From Ichthyophis bannanicus (lineage: Eukaryota; Chordata; Amphibia; Gymnophiona; Ichthyophiidae): a stretch of 64,000 nucleotides of DNA. This document shows positions 23,233 to 33,357 of the stretch, in pieces (the stretch's first letter is position 1; each line of letters starts with the position of its first letter). The position numbers were made by a program, and so were the translations under genes. The stretch covers positions 59,122,955-59,186,954 of the forward strand of contig CM066032.1 in assembly GCA_033557465.1 (NCBI GenBank), read 5' to 3'. The notes beneath the pieces were generated by a model. The model worked only from the letters and a program-made list of their open reading frames with translations, was not told where the DNA came from and ran no database searches.

Positions 23233-24230
23233 ATGGACTTCTCAAGGAATGTCAGTCACCTTGGAACACCCCCCCTTCTCCCAGTAGTACAAGACCTAAG
23301 GCGAGTGAATGATACAGTTGAAACTATACACCCTATAGTACCAAATCCTTATATTCTCTTGGGACTGATCCCCGCTGAGGCTGCTCACTTTACCGTTTTT
23401 GACCTGAAAGATGCCTTTTTCTGTGTGCGCCTAGCCCCCACCAGTTAACTTTTGTTTGTTTTTGAATGGCAAGACCGCACAACAGGAGGGCCAACTCACC
23501 TGGACTAGATTACTTCAAGGATTCAAGAATTCACCTACTCTCTTCAGTGCTATTTTAAATCAAGATCTTCCTAGCTACTATGTGAAACCAGGGGAAATGG
23601 TTCTTCTTCAGTATGTGGACAACTTGCTTATAGTTACCAACTCAGAAAGTGAATGTCCACAAGCCACCAGTGAACTCTTGCACCTTTTTAATGAGGCTGG
23701 ATACAAAGTCTCAAGAGCTAAGGCATAATTATGTCAAACAAGTTAAATACCTAGGATTCCAGTTGTCCAGCAGAATTAGATGCCTGAGACCAGAACGTAA
23801 AGAAGCTGTATGCAGTATTCCTGCTCCAACCACCAGGAGGCAAGTGAGAGCCTTCTTGGGTGCCACAGAGTACTGTTGTATATGGATCCTCAATTTTGCG
23901 CTGCTAGTAAAACCATTGTATCAAGCCATCAAAGGATTGGAACAATCTCCATTAGAATGGGGACCTGAACAAGAAACAGCATTCAAGACTCTGAAGACAG
24001 CCCTGATGACATCACCAGCTCTTGGACTACCAGATGTACAGAAGCCACAAGGAAATGCCTTTGGAGTGTTGACTCAGCCACTTGGATCTTGGCAGCGACC
24101 TGTAGCATATCTATCTAAGCAATTGGACATTGTTGCAAAAGGATGGCCACCTTGTCTGAGAGCCATCGCAGCTACAGCACTTCTAGTAACTGAAGCAGAC
24201 AAGCTCACTCAGGACAAAATCTCTGTGTAA
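23233..24230 (+). pseudogene. Provirus B reverse transcriptase
   Basis: Read in segments 23233-23448, 23456-23728 and 23649-24230. Recognisable motifs are [14 protein letters not shown] (first catalytic Asp), LTWTRLLQGFKNSPTLF and LLQYVDNLLIV. The usual YVDD box is YVDN, which would lose a metal-binding aspartate. A connection/thumb region with LGFQLSS and TTRRQVRAFLG follows. Breaks occur at about 23450 and 23727. The enzyme would copy proviral RNA, but this copy cannot. Confidence 0.88.
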
Positions 24231-24232
24231 TA

Positions 24233-24856
24233 GTGCCACATTCTGTTCAAACCCTCATGGACCACAAAGGAAATTACTGGTTCACCAACTCACGAATGCT
24301 AAAGTACCAGAGCATGTTGTGTGAAAATCCTCGATTGCAATTGATGGTCAGTCAAGCCTTGAACCCAGCTACACTGTTACCAATTGGAACTGACCCTCCT
24401 GATCATGACTGCATAGAAGTCATGGATACTGTATTCTCAAGTCGACCAGACCTGACAGATATGCCTTTTGAAGATCCAGAACAAACTTTCTTTGTGGATG
24501 GAAGCAGTCTTGTAGTCAATGGACATCATTGTGCTGGATATGCAGTAGTAACCCTGGATCTTGCAATTGAATCATCAGCCCTAGCCTCAGGAACATCAGC
24601 ACAGAAAGCAGAATTGATAGCACTCACAAGAGCACTAATACTGGGAAAAGGACTCTGTATAAATGTATACACAGATTCTAAGTATGCATTCACAACATTG
24701 CATGCTCATGGAGCCTTGTACAGAGAACGGGGATTGATAACATCAGGAGGAAAATCTATCAAATATGGCCCAGAGATATTGACATTGTTAGATGCTGTAT
24801 GGGCCCCTGAGCAAGTTGCAGTTATGCACTGTCAAGGCAGATGCCTCTGCTCGTAA
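24233..24856 (+). pseudogene. Provirus B RNase H domain
   Basis: Contains FFVDGSSLVVNGHHCAGYAV, KAELIALTRAL and VYTDSKYAFTTLHAHG, which supply the DxxS, E and D residues of retroviral RNase H. A stop precedes the frame at 24228, so it is separated from RT. A frame change near 24850 leads into integrase. Confidence 0.85.
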
Positions 24857-24931
24857 AGCAGCCATTACCGGACAGACTCTAACTCAGAATACTACAATTC
24901 AAGCAGTTATATTTCCTGTACCTCTTAATTC

Positions 24932-25752
24932 ATGGCCCGATATACTACAAAAGAATTGGACTATTATTGTGAACAAGAAGGGGGAGTACTCAGAAATGGA
25001 TGGATAGAACTTCCACCACAGGAAGGAAGTCAACCTCCTGGACAAATAGTGATTCCTGAAGCATTAAGTTTAGCCTTTGTTCAAGCATTTCATCAAGCAA
25101 CACATTATGGAAAAACTGCAATGACAAGAGCTTTGAAACCTCATTTTTATATTTCTTTGTTGGGACCTTTGACAGCTTCAGTAGCTCGTCAATGTAAAAC
25201 ATGTGCCAAGAATAATGCCAAGCAAGGTCCTAATCTACCAATAAGAATTCAATCAACAGGAGTTACTCCCATGAGTAATTTTCAAGTGGACTTTACTGAA
25301 ATGCCAAAAGCAAATGGATACCGTTACTTGCTTGTTCTAGTGTGTACCTACTCTGGGGGGGGGTGGGGGTAGAAGCTTTTCCCACCAGGACTGAGAAAGC
25401 CAGAGAGGTCACTAAAGTCCTACTTCATGAAATTGTTCCAAGATTTGGAATACCATTAGTCATAGGGTCAGACAATGAGCCCTCATTTATATCCCAAGTA
25501 ACTCAACAGTTAGCTAAAGCTCTACAGACACAATGGAAGTTACACACAGCATACAGACCTCAGAGTTCAGGGAAAGTAGAGCGTATGAATAGAACTCTGA
25601 AATCTCAATTGTCCAAACTTTGTCAGGAAACACATTTAAAATGGCCACAGGTACTTCCAATAGCTCTTTTAAGGACACACTCAGCACCTACTAAGTCATT
25701 AGGACTTTCTCCCTATGAGATTTTGTATGAGCGACCCTCGCCTATTGTATAG
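24932..25752 (+). pseudogene. Provirus B integrase, frameshifted at a G-run
   Basis: The N-terminal zinc-binding HHCC domain is visible (FHQATHYGKTAM, then CKTCAKNN). The core shows the first Asp in FQVDFTEMP, the second in GSDNEPSF, and the Glu in GKVERMNRTLK. A run of guanines at about 25357-25372 shifts the frame between the first and second catalytic residues. Otherwise this is the best preserved retroviral domain in the window. The frame stops at 25752, before the C-terminal domain that continues raggedly to about 26070. Confidence 0.88.
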
Positions 25753-26544
25753 GGAATAAAAGGAGATATGAAACAGATAGATAGGATCTGAAATTACTAG
25801 ACAAAAACTATTGGTTTTAAGTTCTGTTTTGCAGAGTCTTCCTATGTGGATACGAGATCAGCTACCCATCAACTTGACTGAACCGCTGCATCCTCTCACG
25901 CCTGGAGTCTCGGTGTGAATCAAAGAGTGGAGAAAGACACCGTTGACACCGCATTGGAAGGGATCTTATGTTGTCATCTTGTTAACCCCAACAGCAGTTA
26001 GAGTTGCAGACCTCGAACCCTGGATTCATCACAGCAGAGTGAAATCAGCAGCAGCTCCAGAGCCAGACCAGTAAACATCAGAACATGATCCAGAAGTTCC
26101 ATTGCAGCTAACTTTGCAAAGACAAGCAAATTGAAAAAAATTCAGGAAATTTTGAAAAGAGACTGTGCTAATATAGAACTCCTGAATCCCAAGAGACTAT
26201 TTATTTATTCTGAAGAGATTATCATCAACAGAAAGAGACTGTATTATAGACTATATTATTTGAAAATCTTTGTGACATTTTGATCAAGGACAGTGCAAAC
26301 TAAAAGGACTGTGTCTATTGAAATACATTGGAATCTACAGCTCTACACACCTACCAATGAAATTGGTAAGGTCATGTACAGCGGAAGCTTGAGGATCTAC
26401 AATCAACGCTACACCTGTTGCATGCTACTGAGAGCAAAACAGGTCAACGTACAGTAAAGAAGAAGAAGACTTCGTGGTCAAGAATTATCAACAGTTGCAC
26501 TGGTTTTTCAAAGACTTGCACTAATTCTTCAGAGACCTTTCATC

Positions 26545-26832
26545 ATGATTCTCTACTGTTTCATCTTGACAGCAGCCTTAGGGTGCTTTGAACTGACTTT
26601 TGCCTTGCCACCCTGTGCTGCATACATAACTACTACTCGTACTGGAGAAAAGATTACACAGACTTTGCTATATACTTGTACAGATATAGTGAGACAATGT
26701 ATTTTACCCCTCTACCTACATAATATATCTGCAATCATTGAGAATATTGTAGAAAGAAAGACAACAGCTAAGCTCCTAGCTATGAGACGGTATCGGCCTA
26801 TACCAAATGACATGGCAACAACTCAAGTATAA
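26545..26832 (+). pseudogene. Provirus B env leader remnant
   Basis: 95 codons starting MILYCFILTAALGCFELTFA, a signal-peptide-like start similar to 17860 in provirus A, then CAAYITTTRTG. The remainder of env is missing. The function of this short product, if any, is unknown. Confidence 0.55.
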
Positions 26833-26877
26833 GTGATTTGTTTCTCACCCATCTTAACATTCAGGGTGAGAATAATC

Positions 26878-26889
26878 AAAGGGGGGGAA
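26878..26889 (+). promoter_or_regulatory. Polypurine tract, provirus B
   Basis: aaagggggggaa directly before the 3' LTR. Confidence 0.85.
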
Positions 26890-27451
26890 TGTGGTAGGCC
26901 ATGGCCTAGCATGGCCTGTTGCTATGAAAGGCCTGTAACTTAGGCCTGGATTATTAACCCATACTATAGCTAGAAAAGAACCAAATATTTGTGTGAAATA
27001 AGAAAACTGGTTTTGAAATGCTTAATCAGAAGTTTTTATGAATTCATAAGTCTTCTATTATTCTCTTGTATGTGAAAGAACAGAAATGTTTCAGAATATG
27101 CATTCCTGGAGCCAAGGTTAGCCTTGAAGTTAAGTCAAGAACTGGACCATTGTTAGAATGGTCCCGAGGGAGGGGGACCAGTTGCTAGGCTCCGGAGGGA
27201 TTTCTAATTGGATAATTGAAGGGAATGTATAGCCAATGAAATGTTTGCATGTATCAAATGTATTGAGCTAGAACCAATGGAAAGTTTTCATGTATCAAGC
27301 TAGAAAAGTGGTATAAAAAGTTATGTCTTTATGGAGAGCTCCGCTCAGTTCCTTGAAAGCTTTGACTGACTGGGCCTGTGCACAAATAAACTGGTTTGGA
27401 CCCTGTAAATTGACTCCTGGACTTGTTCATTGACTGCAGTTTGCTGCTACA
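26890..27451 (+). repeat. 3' LTR of provirus B
   Basis: 562 bases, nearly identical to 19298-19858, followed by the atag duplication. Confidence 0.95.
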
Positions 27452-27502
27452 ATAGTAGGAAATAGTATAAAAACTGTGATAGTGTCAGGACCTGATTATT
27501 CG

Positions 27503-27670
27503 CAACAGTGACCACTGCTAACCCTGCACTATTGAACTGCTGATATCTTCATGCTGAAATTTGTTGGACTTGTCAGACTTTTAAAAGGTGCTATTGAAAA
27601 GCTACTTTTAACTATCAAGTCCGGTGTTCTCTTTTAATTGGTGAATATATGCCCAAAAAACAAAATAATC
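27503..27670. repeat. Left arm of inverted repeat
   Basis: The arm contains gtgctattgaaaagctactt, whose exact reverse complement lies in the right arm. It is collinear over its whole length with the reverse complement of 28397-28564, with roughly ten percent differences. Confidence 0.85.
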
Positions 27671-27956
27671 AATAAAAGTTTCAACCAGGAAATAAGAATA
27701 CCAACTACGACCGTCGTGTTTTAAACAGGAAAAACACTGTTCTGCAACAGGGCTCTTATAATTCCTTATCTATAACTTATCTAGTCCATGAGAAATTCTT
27801 CAACCAGCAGGACATCATACTTTCTTCAATGTATTAGGGCATCCCTTTACCATTTTCAACGTTCTCCTTCAGCTCACAGGCTCTCTAAAGATAGCTGCGG
27901 CCTTTTTTGCCTTTTTAAACCCATACTGAATCCCCACCTACTGCATTGTCATTGGT

Positions 27957-28322
27957 TCAAAACTCGGCAGTCAGCTCCAAATCGCTGCATTCCAAATTAC
28001 AAACCCACTTATAAAAAATTAAGGTAGTCCAGTCTATTTGCAAATTCAAGCCAGGTGGACTGAGGGTATCCAAAGAGAAGATCCAACATTGTTCTTGATA
28101 GTTTAATTTTCTTTCATGATCTCCTCCTCTCCATTTCTGTGGGATATGATCTAGGATCCTCCATGTCAGATCTGTAAAAACATGATGTTTCTCTAAACAG
28201 TGCTCTACTATTGGGGCAGATGGAGTTCTTGTATTCAAGCGAGAGTGATATTCACCCAAATGTTTTTGCACAGGACGTTGCATCTGCCCAATGTAAGACA
28301 TGTCACAAGAGCAATTTATCAC
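27957..28322 (-). pseudogene. GIY-YIG endonuclease domain of Penelope-like element
   Basis: The frame reads INCSCDMSYIGQMQRPVQKH and then LGEYHSRL. YIGQ...R...H..E is the core of the GIY-YIG fold, here with YIG preceded by MS instead of the usual V/Y. WRGGDHERKLNYQEQCWI and LDTLSPPGLN follow, the C-terminal pattern also seen in the longer element at 36629 (WRGGDINRTILQLEQRY, LDSMTPNGLN). 5' truncated, with no RT. Confidence 0.8.
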
Positions 28323-28396
28323 AAATATTACAAAGGGGGTTTGACATGGAGTATGGCCATGTGCATGTAGATGATGGCCATTGGATGATGGCCAAT

Positions 28397-28564
28397 GATT
28401 ATTTTAGTTTTTGGGCACATATTCACCAATTAAAAGAGAAAAATGGACTTGTTAGTTAAAAGTAGCTTTTCAATAGCACCTTTTAAAAGTCTGACAAGTC
28501 CAACAAATTTCAACATGAAGTTATGAGCAGTTGTATAGTGCGGGTTTAGTGGTGGTCACTGTTG
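28397..28564. repeat. Right arm of inverted repeat
   Basis: Reverse complement of 27503-27670, see that entry. Confidence 0.85.
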
Positions 28565-28604
28565 TGGAAAATTTACTCTTGCACTGATCCAAATTTAATA
28601 TATT

Positions 28605-29850
28605 AGGACATGATTATTGGCACCTTTTAAACAATTCAAATCAGTTTGAACAGAAGAACCACATTGCCAATGCAGTAAAATTAGACGTACCTGTGATCAA
28701 TTGTCAGTACTCAAATGATTTGAATCAACCAATGAATAATGGCTCTAATGTTTAAAATGACCACATCCACTCCCTGTTCCATTTTCACAATGGTGAAGAC
28801 AAGAGAACTGCCTTAGACTGTCAGAAAAGCCATTATCGCCAAACTTCAAAAGGGTACAAGGCCATCTCAAAAGACCTTGGGATTCTTGTGTCTACAATTT
28901 GCAATGTAATTAAGATGTTTTCTGCTCATAGAACTATCAAGAACCTACCTGTGCTGGGAAGAGGAAAATGAATCAAAGAAATCTTTGAAGGTTAGTGCGA
29001 ACTGTTGGAAAAACATCATGTACAACATCCAAAGATCTTAAGGCTGACCTGGAGCAATCTGGAGTGGTGGTTTCAACCTGCACTATACGTCGTGCACTAA
29101 ACAAAGAAGAACTTCATGGGTGAAGGCCAAAAAGGACCCCACTGCTGAAAGACAGACATAAAAAGACACGCCTGAACTTTGCCCAAAGCCACCTTGAGAA
29201 ACCACAATCCTTCTGAGAAAATATTCTGTGGACAGATGAAACCAAAGTTGATCTCTTTGGCAATGCAACCAAGCAATACATTTATAGGCAAAGAAATGAA
29301 GTTTATAAGGGAAAAAAACACTCTTCCTACAGTTAAATATAGTGGAAGCTTCATAATGTTGTCGGGTTCTTTTGCTGCCTCAGGAAATGGAGGCCTGGAA
29401 TGTATTGAAGGAATCATGATGTCAGAGGACTACCAAACTCTTTTGGAGCAAAATGTGCTACCAAGTGTCAGAAAGTTAGGTCTGGGTTGAAGGTCATGAG
29501 TCCTCCAGCAGCACAGTGACCCAAAAAGATACGTCCAAAAGTACAAAAAAATGGTTAAAAAGGAACAAATGGACTGTTTCAAACTGGCCAGCAATGAGCC
29601 CCAATCTGGATCCAATCGAGAACCTTTGGGAAGAAGTGAAATCCGCTATTAGTAAAAGGAATCCTAGAAACATTGATGAGCTGGAACAAATCACAGTTGA
29701 AGAGTAGGAGAAACTACCAGCAGACAGATGTATGAAACTTATGGATGGCTACAAGAAATGTTTGGAGGATGTCATCACTGCCAGGGGCTGTGCAACCAAA
29801 TATGAGTGAAGGGTGCCATTAATCCTGCCCAGGTCATATTTCGTTTTTTT
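28605..29850 (+). mobile_element. Tc1-like DNA transposon, inactivated
   Basis: Ends resemble each other in inverted orientation: atgattattggcacctttta near 28610, and aagggtgccattaatcctg near 29810. The transposase between them is full of stops. Edges are approximate because terminal inverted repeats of Tc1 elements can be longer than what I can align. Confidence 0.75.
28790..29810 (+). pseudogene. Tc1/mariner transposase (DD34E type), multiple stops
   Basis: Starts atggtgaag at 28790 and spans about 340 codons, the usual Tc1 transposase length. The frame 29516-29707 carries NWPAMSPNLDPIENLWEEVK, the hallmark containing the second Asp and the Glu spacing region. LWTDETKVDLFGNA, with the first catalytic Asp, is readable near 29230 with a shift. 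A helix-turn-helix region near 28830 is readable in pieces. At least ten stops or shifts make it non-functional. Confidence 0.85.
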
Positions 29851-30039
29851 TTCTCATCAATTACTACTATCTAAGTTGCACAGACATCTTTATTTTTGTT
29901 GTATACCGTTGAACATACTATTAAAATATTATAATGACATACAATTTGAATATTTCCATTTATTTCTGAAGATATTATACGCAACATATCTAAAATGCAA
30001 AGTTGCCAATAGCGTTGACTACAGCTGTAGTAAAGATGA

Positions 30040-30090
30040 TGACTGTATCTGAATTCACGAAAGCATGGGACAAAGACAGAAAATTCCCAG
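30040..30090 (+). pseudogene. CR1 ORF2 C-terminal scrap
   Basis: ttcacgaaagcatgggacaa encodes FTKAWDK, matching FKKAWDKHR at the end of the CR1 ORF2 near 425-520. The matching CR1 3' end appears at 30680-30760, separated by the GC-rich repeat. Confidence 0.65.
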
Positions 30091-30119
30091 TATTCGTGCC
30101 CTTGCCTGCCCTCGACTAA

Positions 30120-30640
30120 CTTCCCGGCTGGTTGTGCAGGAAAGTTAGATGGGGGACGGGGAAGGGGCTTCCGGGGGCAGAGTCTGGGCGGGCAGTGGGC
30201 AGTCGCCGGCCTTGGACATACAGGGCCGATTCTAATGTCGGCCTGTACATTCAGGACCATCAAAATATCTGGGAAAGTTATTCCACCTCTGAGGTTTTTT
30301 TTCTGGCAGCCCGGGGTGCGGATGGGGCAGGGGGGGCCAGGATTTATTCCCCGCAGCCTGACCCTGGTCTTAGGAGGCCAGATCGGGGGTCAGGCTGTGG
30401 GGAATAAACCCTTTTTGCTGGCAGCCAGCATCGCGGCTTTTAAATGGAGCTGTGGTGCCATGGCAACATTACGCCATGGTGCTGTGGCTCCATTTAAAAG
30501 CTCTGACTGAGTTAGCCGGGTGCAGTCCTGCACGTGCAGGCCAGACAGAATCACTGTCCCAGCCTGTACATGCAGGACTGTTTGCGATTCTGATTCTGCG
30601 GGGCTAGAAGGGACGCACAGAGGGAATCTACGTCCAGAAT
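30120..30640. repeat. GC-rich palindromic interspersed repeat, copy 1
   Basis: It contains a strong hairpin, gcttttaaatggagc at 30436-30450 against gctccatttaaaagc at 30487-30501, with gccatgg-type inner symmetry. Shared phrases with 31205-31905, 48996-49341 and 52189-52490 include ttattccacctc, ccatggcaac...cgccatggt and aaccctgcttagca-type ends. It does not match any superfamily I can name. It splits a CR1 3' fragment, so it behaves like an insertion. Confidence 0.65.
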
Positions 30641-30679
30641 AGAATTGGGCCCTAAAGGAAAAAGAGGGACCGTAGTAGT

Positions 30680-30760
30680 TGGTATGGAAGGGCAGACTGA
30701 ATAGTCCGTATGGTCTTTATTTGCAGTCGTGTTTGTGCATGTCTATGTTTCTAAACATAA
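30680..30760 (+). repeat. CR1 3' end fragment
   Basis: tatggaagggcagactgaat then gtgcatgtctatgtttctaa, the CR1 terminus. Probably the continuation of 30040-30090. Confidence 0.7.
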
Positions 30761-30821
30761 AAGCAGACAAATAAAACTGCTCTTACTATCAGAAGTACTT
30801 CTGTAATTCTAACAAATTATT

Positions 30822-30910
30822 CACTATTTATTTATTTATTTATTTTTCTTATATACCGCGCTATTCGATATCAGTGCGGTTTACATGGAACATCAATATC
30901 TTGACAAAGA
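30822..30910 (-). repeat. SINE/L2 3' tail fragment
   Basis: A run of ttatttattt is followed by cttatataccgcgctattcg and agtgcggtttacat, the inverted 3' tail shared by the SINEs here. Confidence 0.75.
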
Positions 30911-31204
30911 GAAACACTATTTTTCACCCTTATTGTAAACTGTAATAGCAGTAATTTGTATATGTGGCCTTCTTATATAAAGATGAGGATTGTCCATGTA
31001 AAGAAGACGACACTAACTGACAGACTGATGCTTTATATCACATATTCAATATGCCTCTTATCATATAATAGGAACTAGAAGCGCTCATCAGATATCAAGT
31101 CAGTGAGCACCAGGACCATACCAGCTATAATTGTGCCCTATGTGATTCGCAAACCTGGTGCCCCTCTTCCCCCCAGTTATGACATATCAGACTTTATTAG
31201 CTGT

Positions 31205-31905
31205 AGGGGTCATTCTAAGCAACGTTTAGCAGGGCTGGGCATCCAGGTCAGACGTCCATCCCTGCTAAATACCGGGACTGTATCCCGTGCCCAAGGCTCC
31301 CCGCACGTATATATGTACGGGGAGCTCTGGATGGGGGCAGGAGGGGGCAGGCTGAGGGAGGAGTGAGGGCGGGCTGTGGGCGGAGATGCGACCCAGGACA
31401 TACAGGTCCGATCCTGAGGTTGGCCATGTACATCCGGGGTCACCAACATGGATGGGGACTTATTCCACCTCAGAGGTGGAATAAATCCCCCTGGACGTTG
31501 GGGGACAGTGGCACAGGGCCAGGTCAGTGGGGTAAGAGGGTGCAGAGCTGCCCCGCAGCCCGACTCTGCCTTTGGAAGGCCGCATTGGGGGTCGGACTGA
31601 GGGGAATGAACTTTGTGGCGGCGGCCGGGGATCGTGGCTTCTTAATGGAGCTGCAGTGCCATGGCAACAGGACGCCATGGTACCGTGGCTCCAAGCAGGA
31701 GTCGGGGCAGGCCTGTGCAGGAAAATGATTGGATGTCCAGCGACACAGAATTGGGGGATGGCCTGCCCGTCCAGTCATGGGCCGGCCGTCTAGATCCGAT
31801 TCTGATCCCATGGGAATGTCTAGTTCCCACGGGCTCAGAAATGGGGACTAGACTGGCCCATCCAGATCCTGGATGGGCAGGGCGTTCCCCCTTCAGAATC
31901 GGATC
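31205..31905. repeat. GC-rich palindromic interspersed repeat, copy 2
   Basis: It starts near agcaacgtttagcagggctgg. It contains ttattccacctcagaggtggaataa, a 25-base near-perfect palindrome at 31460-31484. It also contains gtgccatggcaacaggacgc at about 31655, matching copy 1, and further inverted phrases (ccatccagatcctggatgg). Short reading frames on both strands overlap one another and look accidental. Confidence 0.65.
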
Positions 31906-33012
31906 CTGTGTGTTAAGCACTTTAGTCAAATAGCCAATAGGCCTATGTGAAGTTGGAAATGTAAAAAGGTAAAAAAAGACTTTTAAGAAGGTATACAAAC
32001 AGGAATTTTTCAGTAGCTTGCATTCAAGGCTATGGGCAGCTGGGTCCTTGCTATGCGGAGGCCTGGGACAGTTGCCCCTTTTGCCCATAAGTAAAAGCAG
32101 CCCTACAGGTATGTTCAAGACAGACTGTAGGAAAATAATGGCCTGGAGAATTTTTCTTCATACCAGCCCATGGGATATCACATGATATTGAGATCCCACA
32201 ACCCCTGCAATCTACATTAATAAATGTTTTCTCCTCTCATGCTTGGATGTCAGCAGGGCTGAATAAAGAAAGATACAATAATGTAATACAGCTCATTCAG
32301 CAAAAGCCATGTAAACACTATTTCATCGCTGTACCAGAAAAGCACTGGGTCAACGCATGACAGAATTGCAGAAAGTGAAGAACTAGATGTTTCCCCTTAT
32401 AACTCAAGTACTGAAATTGTAGTGTCACATCAGTAGCAGCAATACAAACTTCCTCCACTTCCAGGTAGATTGTGATAAAATCCTATTAAAAAACATACTC
32501 AATACATGTGTAGCAAAGCAGCCATAACAAACCGGCACTAATACCCAGATCCCTGTGTGATTCCTGTTTGAAAAGGAAACAGCATAGAGGAAAGAAATTA
32601 TAGGTGCCATAGGAGTTGTGAGCATGTGCCATCTCACAGATGGGGTGATGAGGACCATGGGGGAAAGTGGAGGCTTCCAGGGCAAGAGGGGCGGAGGGTG
32701 CTGACAAACCTAGGAGGACTTTGAAGGTGAAAAGAGTGACACAGAGACTTATGTGCTGAAAAAGGAAGTGTCAAAGTTATGGGACAACGAGGCAGAAGGT
32801 TTAGTGACAATGATTTGTCAAGGAACCAAAGAGGCAGAAAGCAATGTGCAATGGTTACAATGAGAATTGAAACCTAACATATCTATATCTAAGTAATTAA
32901 CAAGTAATCTACAGTATATCCAATCTCTCACTGTATACACAGAATAATTTCAGAGTATTCTGTAATGACATGGGAAGACTTGAGGGTCTGAGGTCAGTAA
33001 TAAAGCAGATAC
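31906..33012. other. Intron sequence, no gene recognised
   Basis: The first kilobase of the PTPR intron in gene direction. A short phrase near 32040-32110 (gggacagttgccccttttgc) looks repeat-derived. I see nothing else. Confidence 0.5.
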
Positions 33013-33115
33013 CTGATCGGTCCATTCAGATCCGATATCCAGGGAATGTGAAGGGCGACTGTTGCTCCCAAGGCTGAGATATTAGATTCCTTCAGGTCGC
33101 TGGGAATGATGGGTT
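33013..33115 (-). CDS. Internal exon of the same receptor-type tyrosine phosphatase
   Basis: A 103-base segment on the minus strand lies between an acceptor (aatatcag) and a donor (CAG/gtatct). Two bases complete a split codon, then 33 codons starting PIIPSDLKESNISALGATVA and ending WISDLNGPI, then two bases. The next exon (10864) supplies one base to complete the codon, and translation continues directly into EYQIIITY. Start of a fibronectin-III-like domain with N-G-P-I-x-x-Y-Q-I, as in R2B phosphatases (pattern xxPISxYQIVV). The split-codon match across 22 kb is the main support that both are real exons of one gene. Confidence 0.68.
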
Positions 33116-33357
33116 CTGATATTATAATCAAGACATAAACACAAACAGTGAGTGGAAAACTACAGAATGTTATAGAAAGTTGTCATAGTTAGATAAAAAC
33201 TGGGCAAAGCTGTGTTTGAGAGGATGCATCAGAGACTGAGGCAAGGCTGGATTACTTTCCACACATCTACAGATCGCTATTACTACTGCTACGTATTATT
33301 ACTTTTACAGTGTTACTGTATGTACACAGCATGAATAACACTCAAGAGTGCAAAAAG

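Larger units (their letters stand above)
19298..27451 (+). mobile_element. Endogenous retrovirus B (gammaretrovirus-like), younger copy
   Basis: Complete provirus with 561/562-base LTRs that differ at only three or four places by eye. The 4-bp target duplication is atag at 19294-19297 and 27452-27455. Much of pol (RT, RNase H, integrase) is readable, with few breaks. Gag is essentially absent and env is reduced to a short leader-like ORF. The internal sequence is clearly related to provirus A, but the LTR bodies differ apart from shared first and last bases. Confidence 0.93.
27503..28564 (-). mobile_element. Penelope-like element fragment inside 168-bp inverted repeats
   Basis: A minus-strand GIY-YIG nuclease fragment lies between two inverted arms, 27503-27670 and 28397-28564. 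Penelope-like elements combine a telomerase-related RT with a GIY-YIG endonuclease and commonly end up with inverted or tandem terminal repeats. Here the RT is gone, so it is a truncated copy. Its right arm abuts the Tc1 element. Confidence 0.75.

Noticed and set aside
27788..28027. Plus-strand frame within the Penelope fragment
   Set aside because: Antisense to the recognisable GIY-YIG frame.
30132..32118. Many overlapping frames on both strands in the GC-rich repeat
   Set aside because: High GC content lowers stop frequency; the frames differ between repeat copies and no domain is visible.
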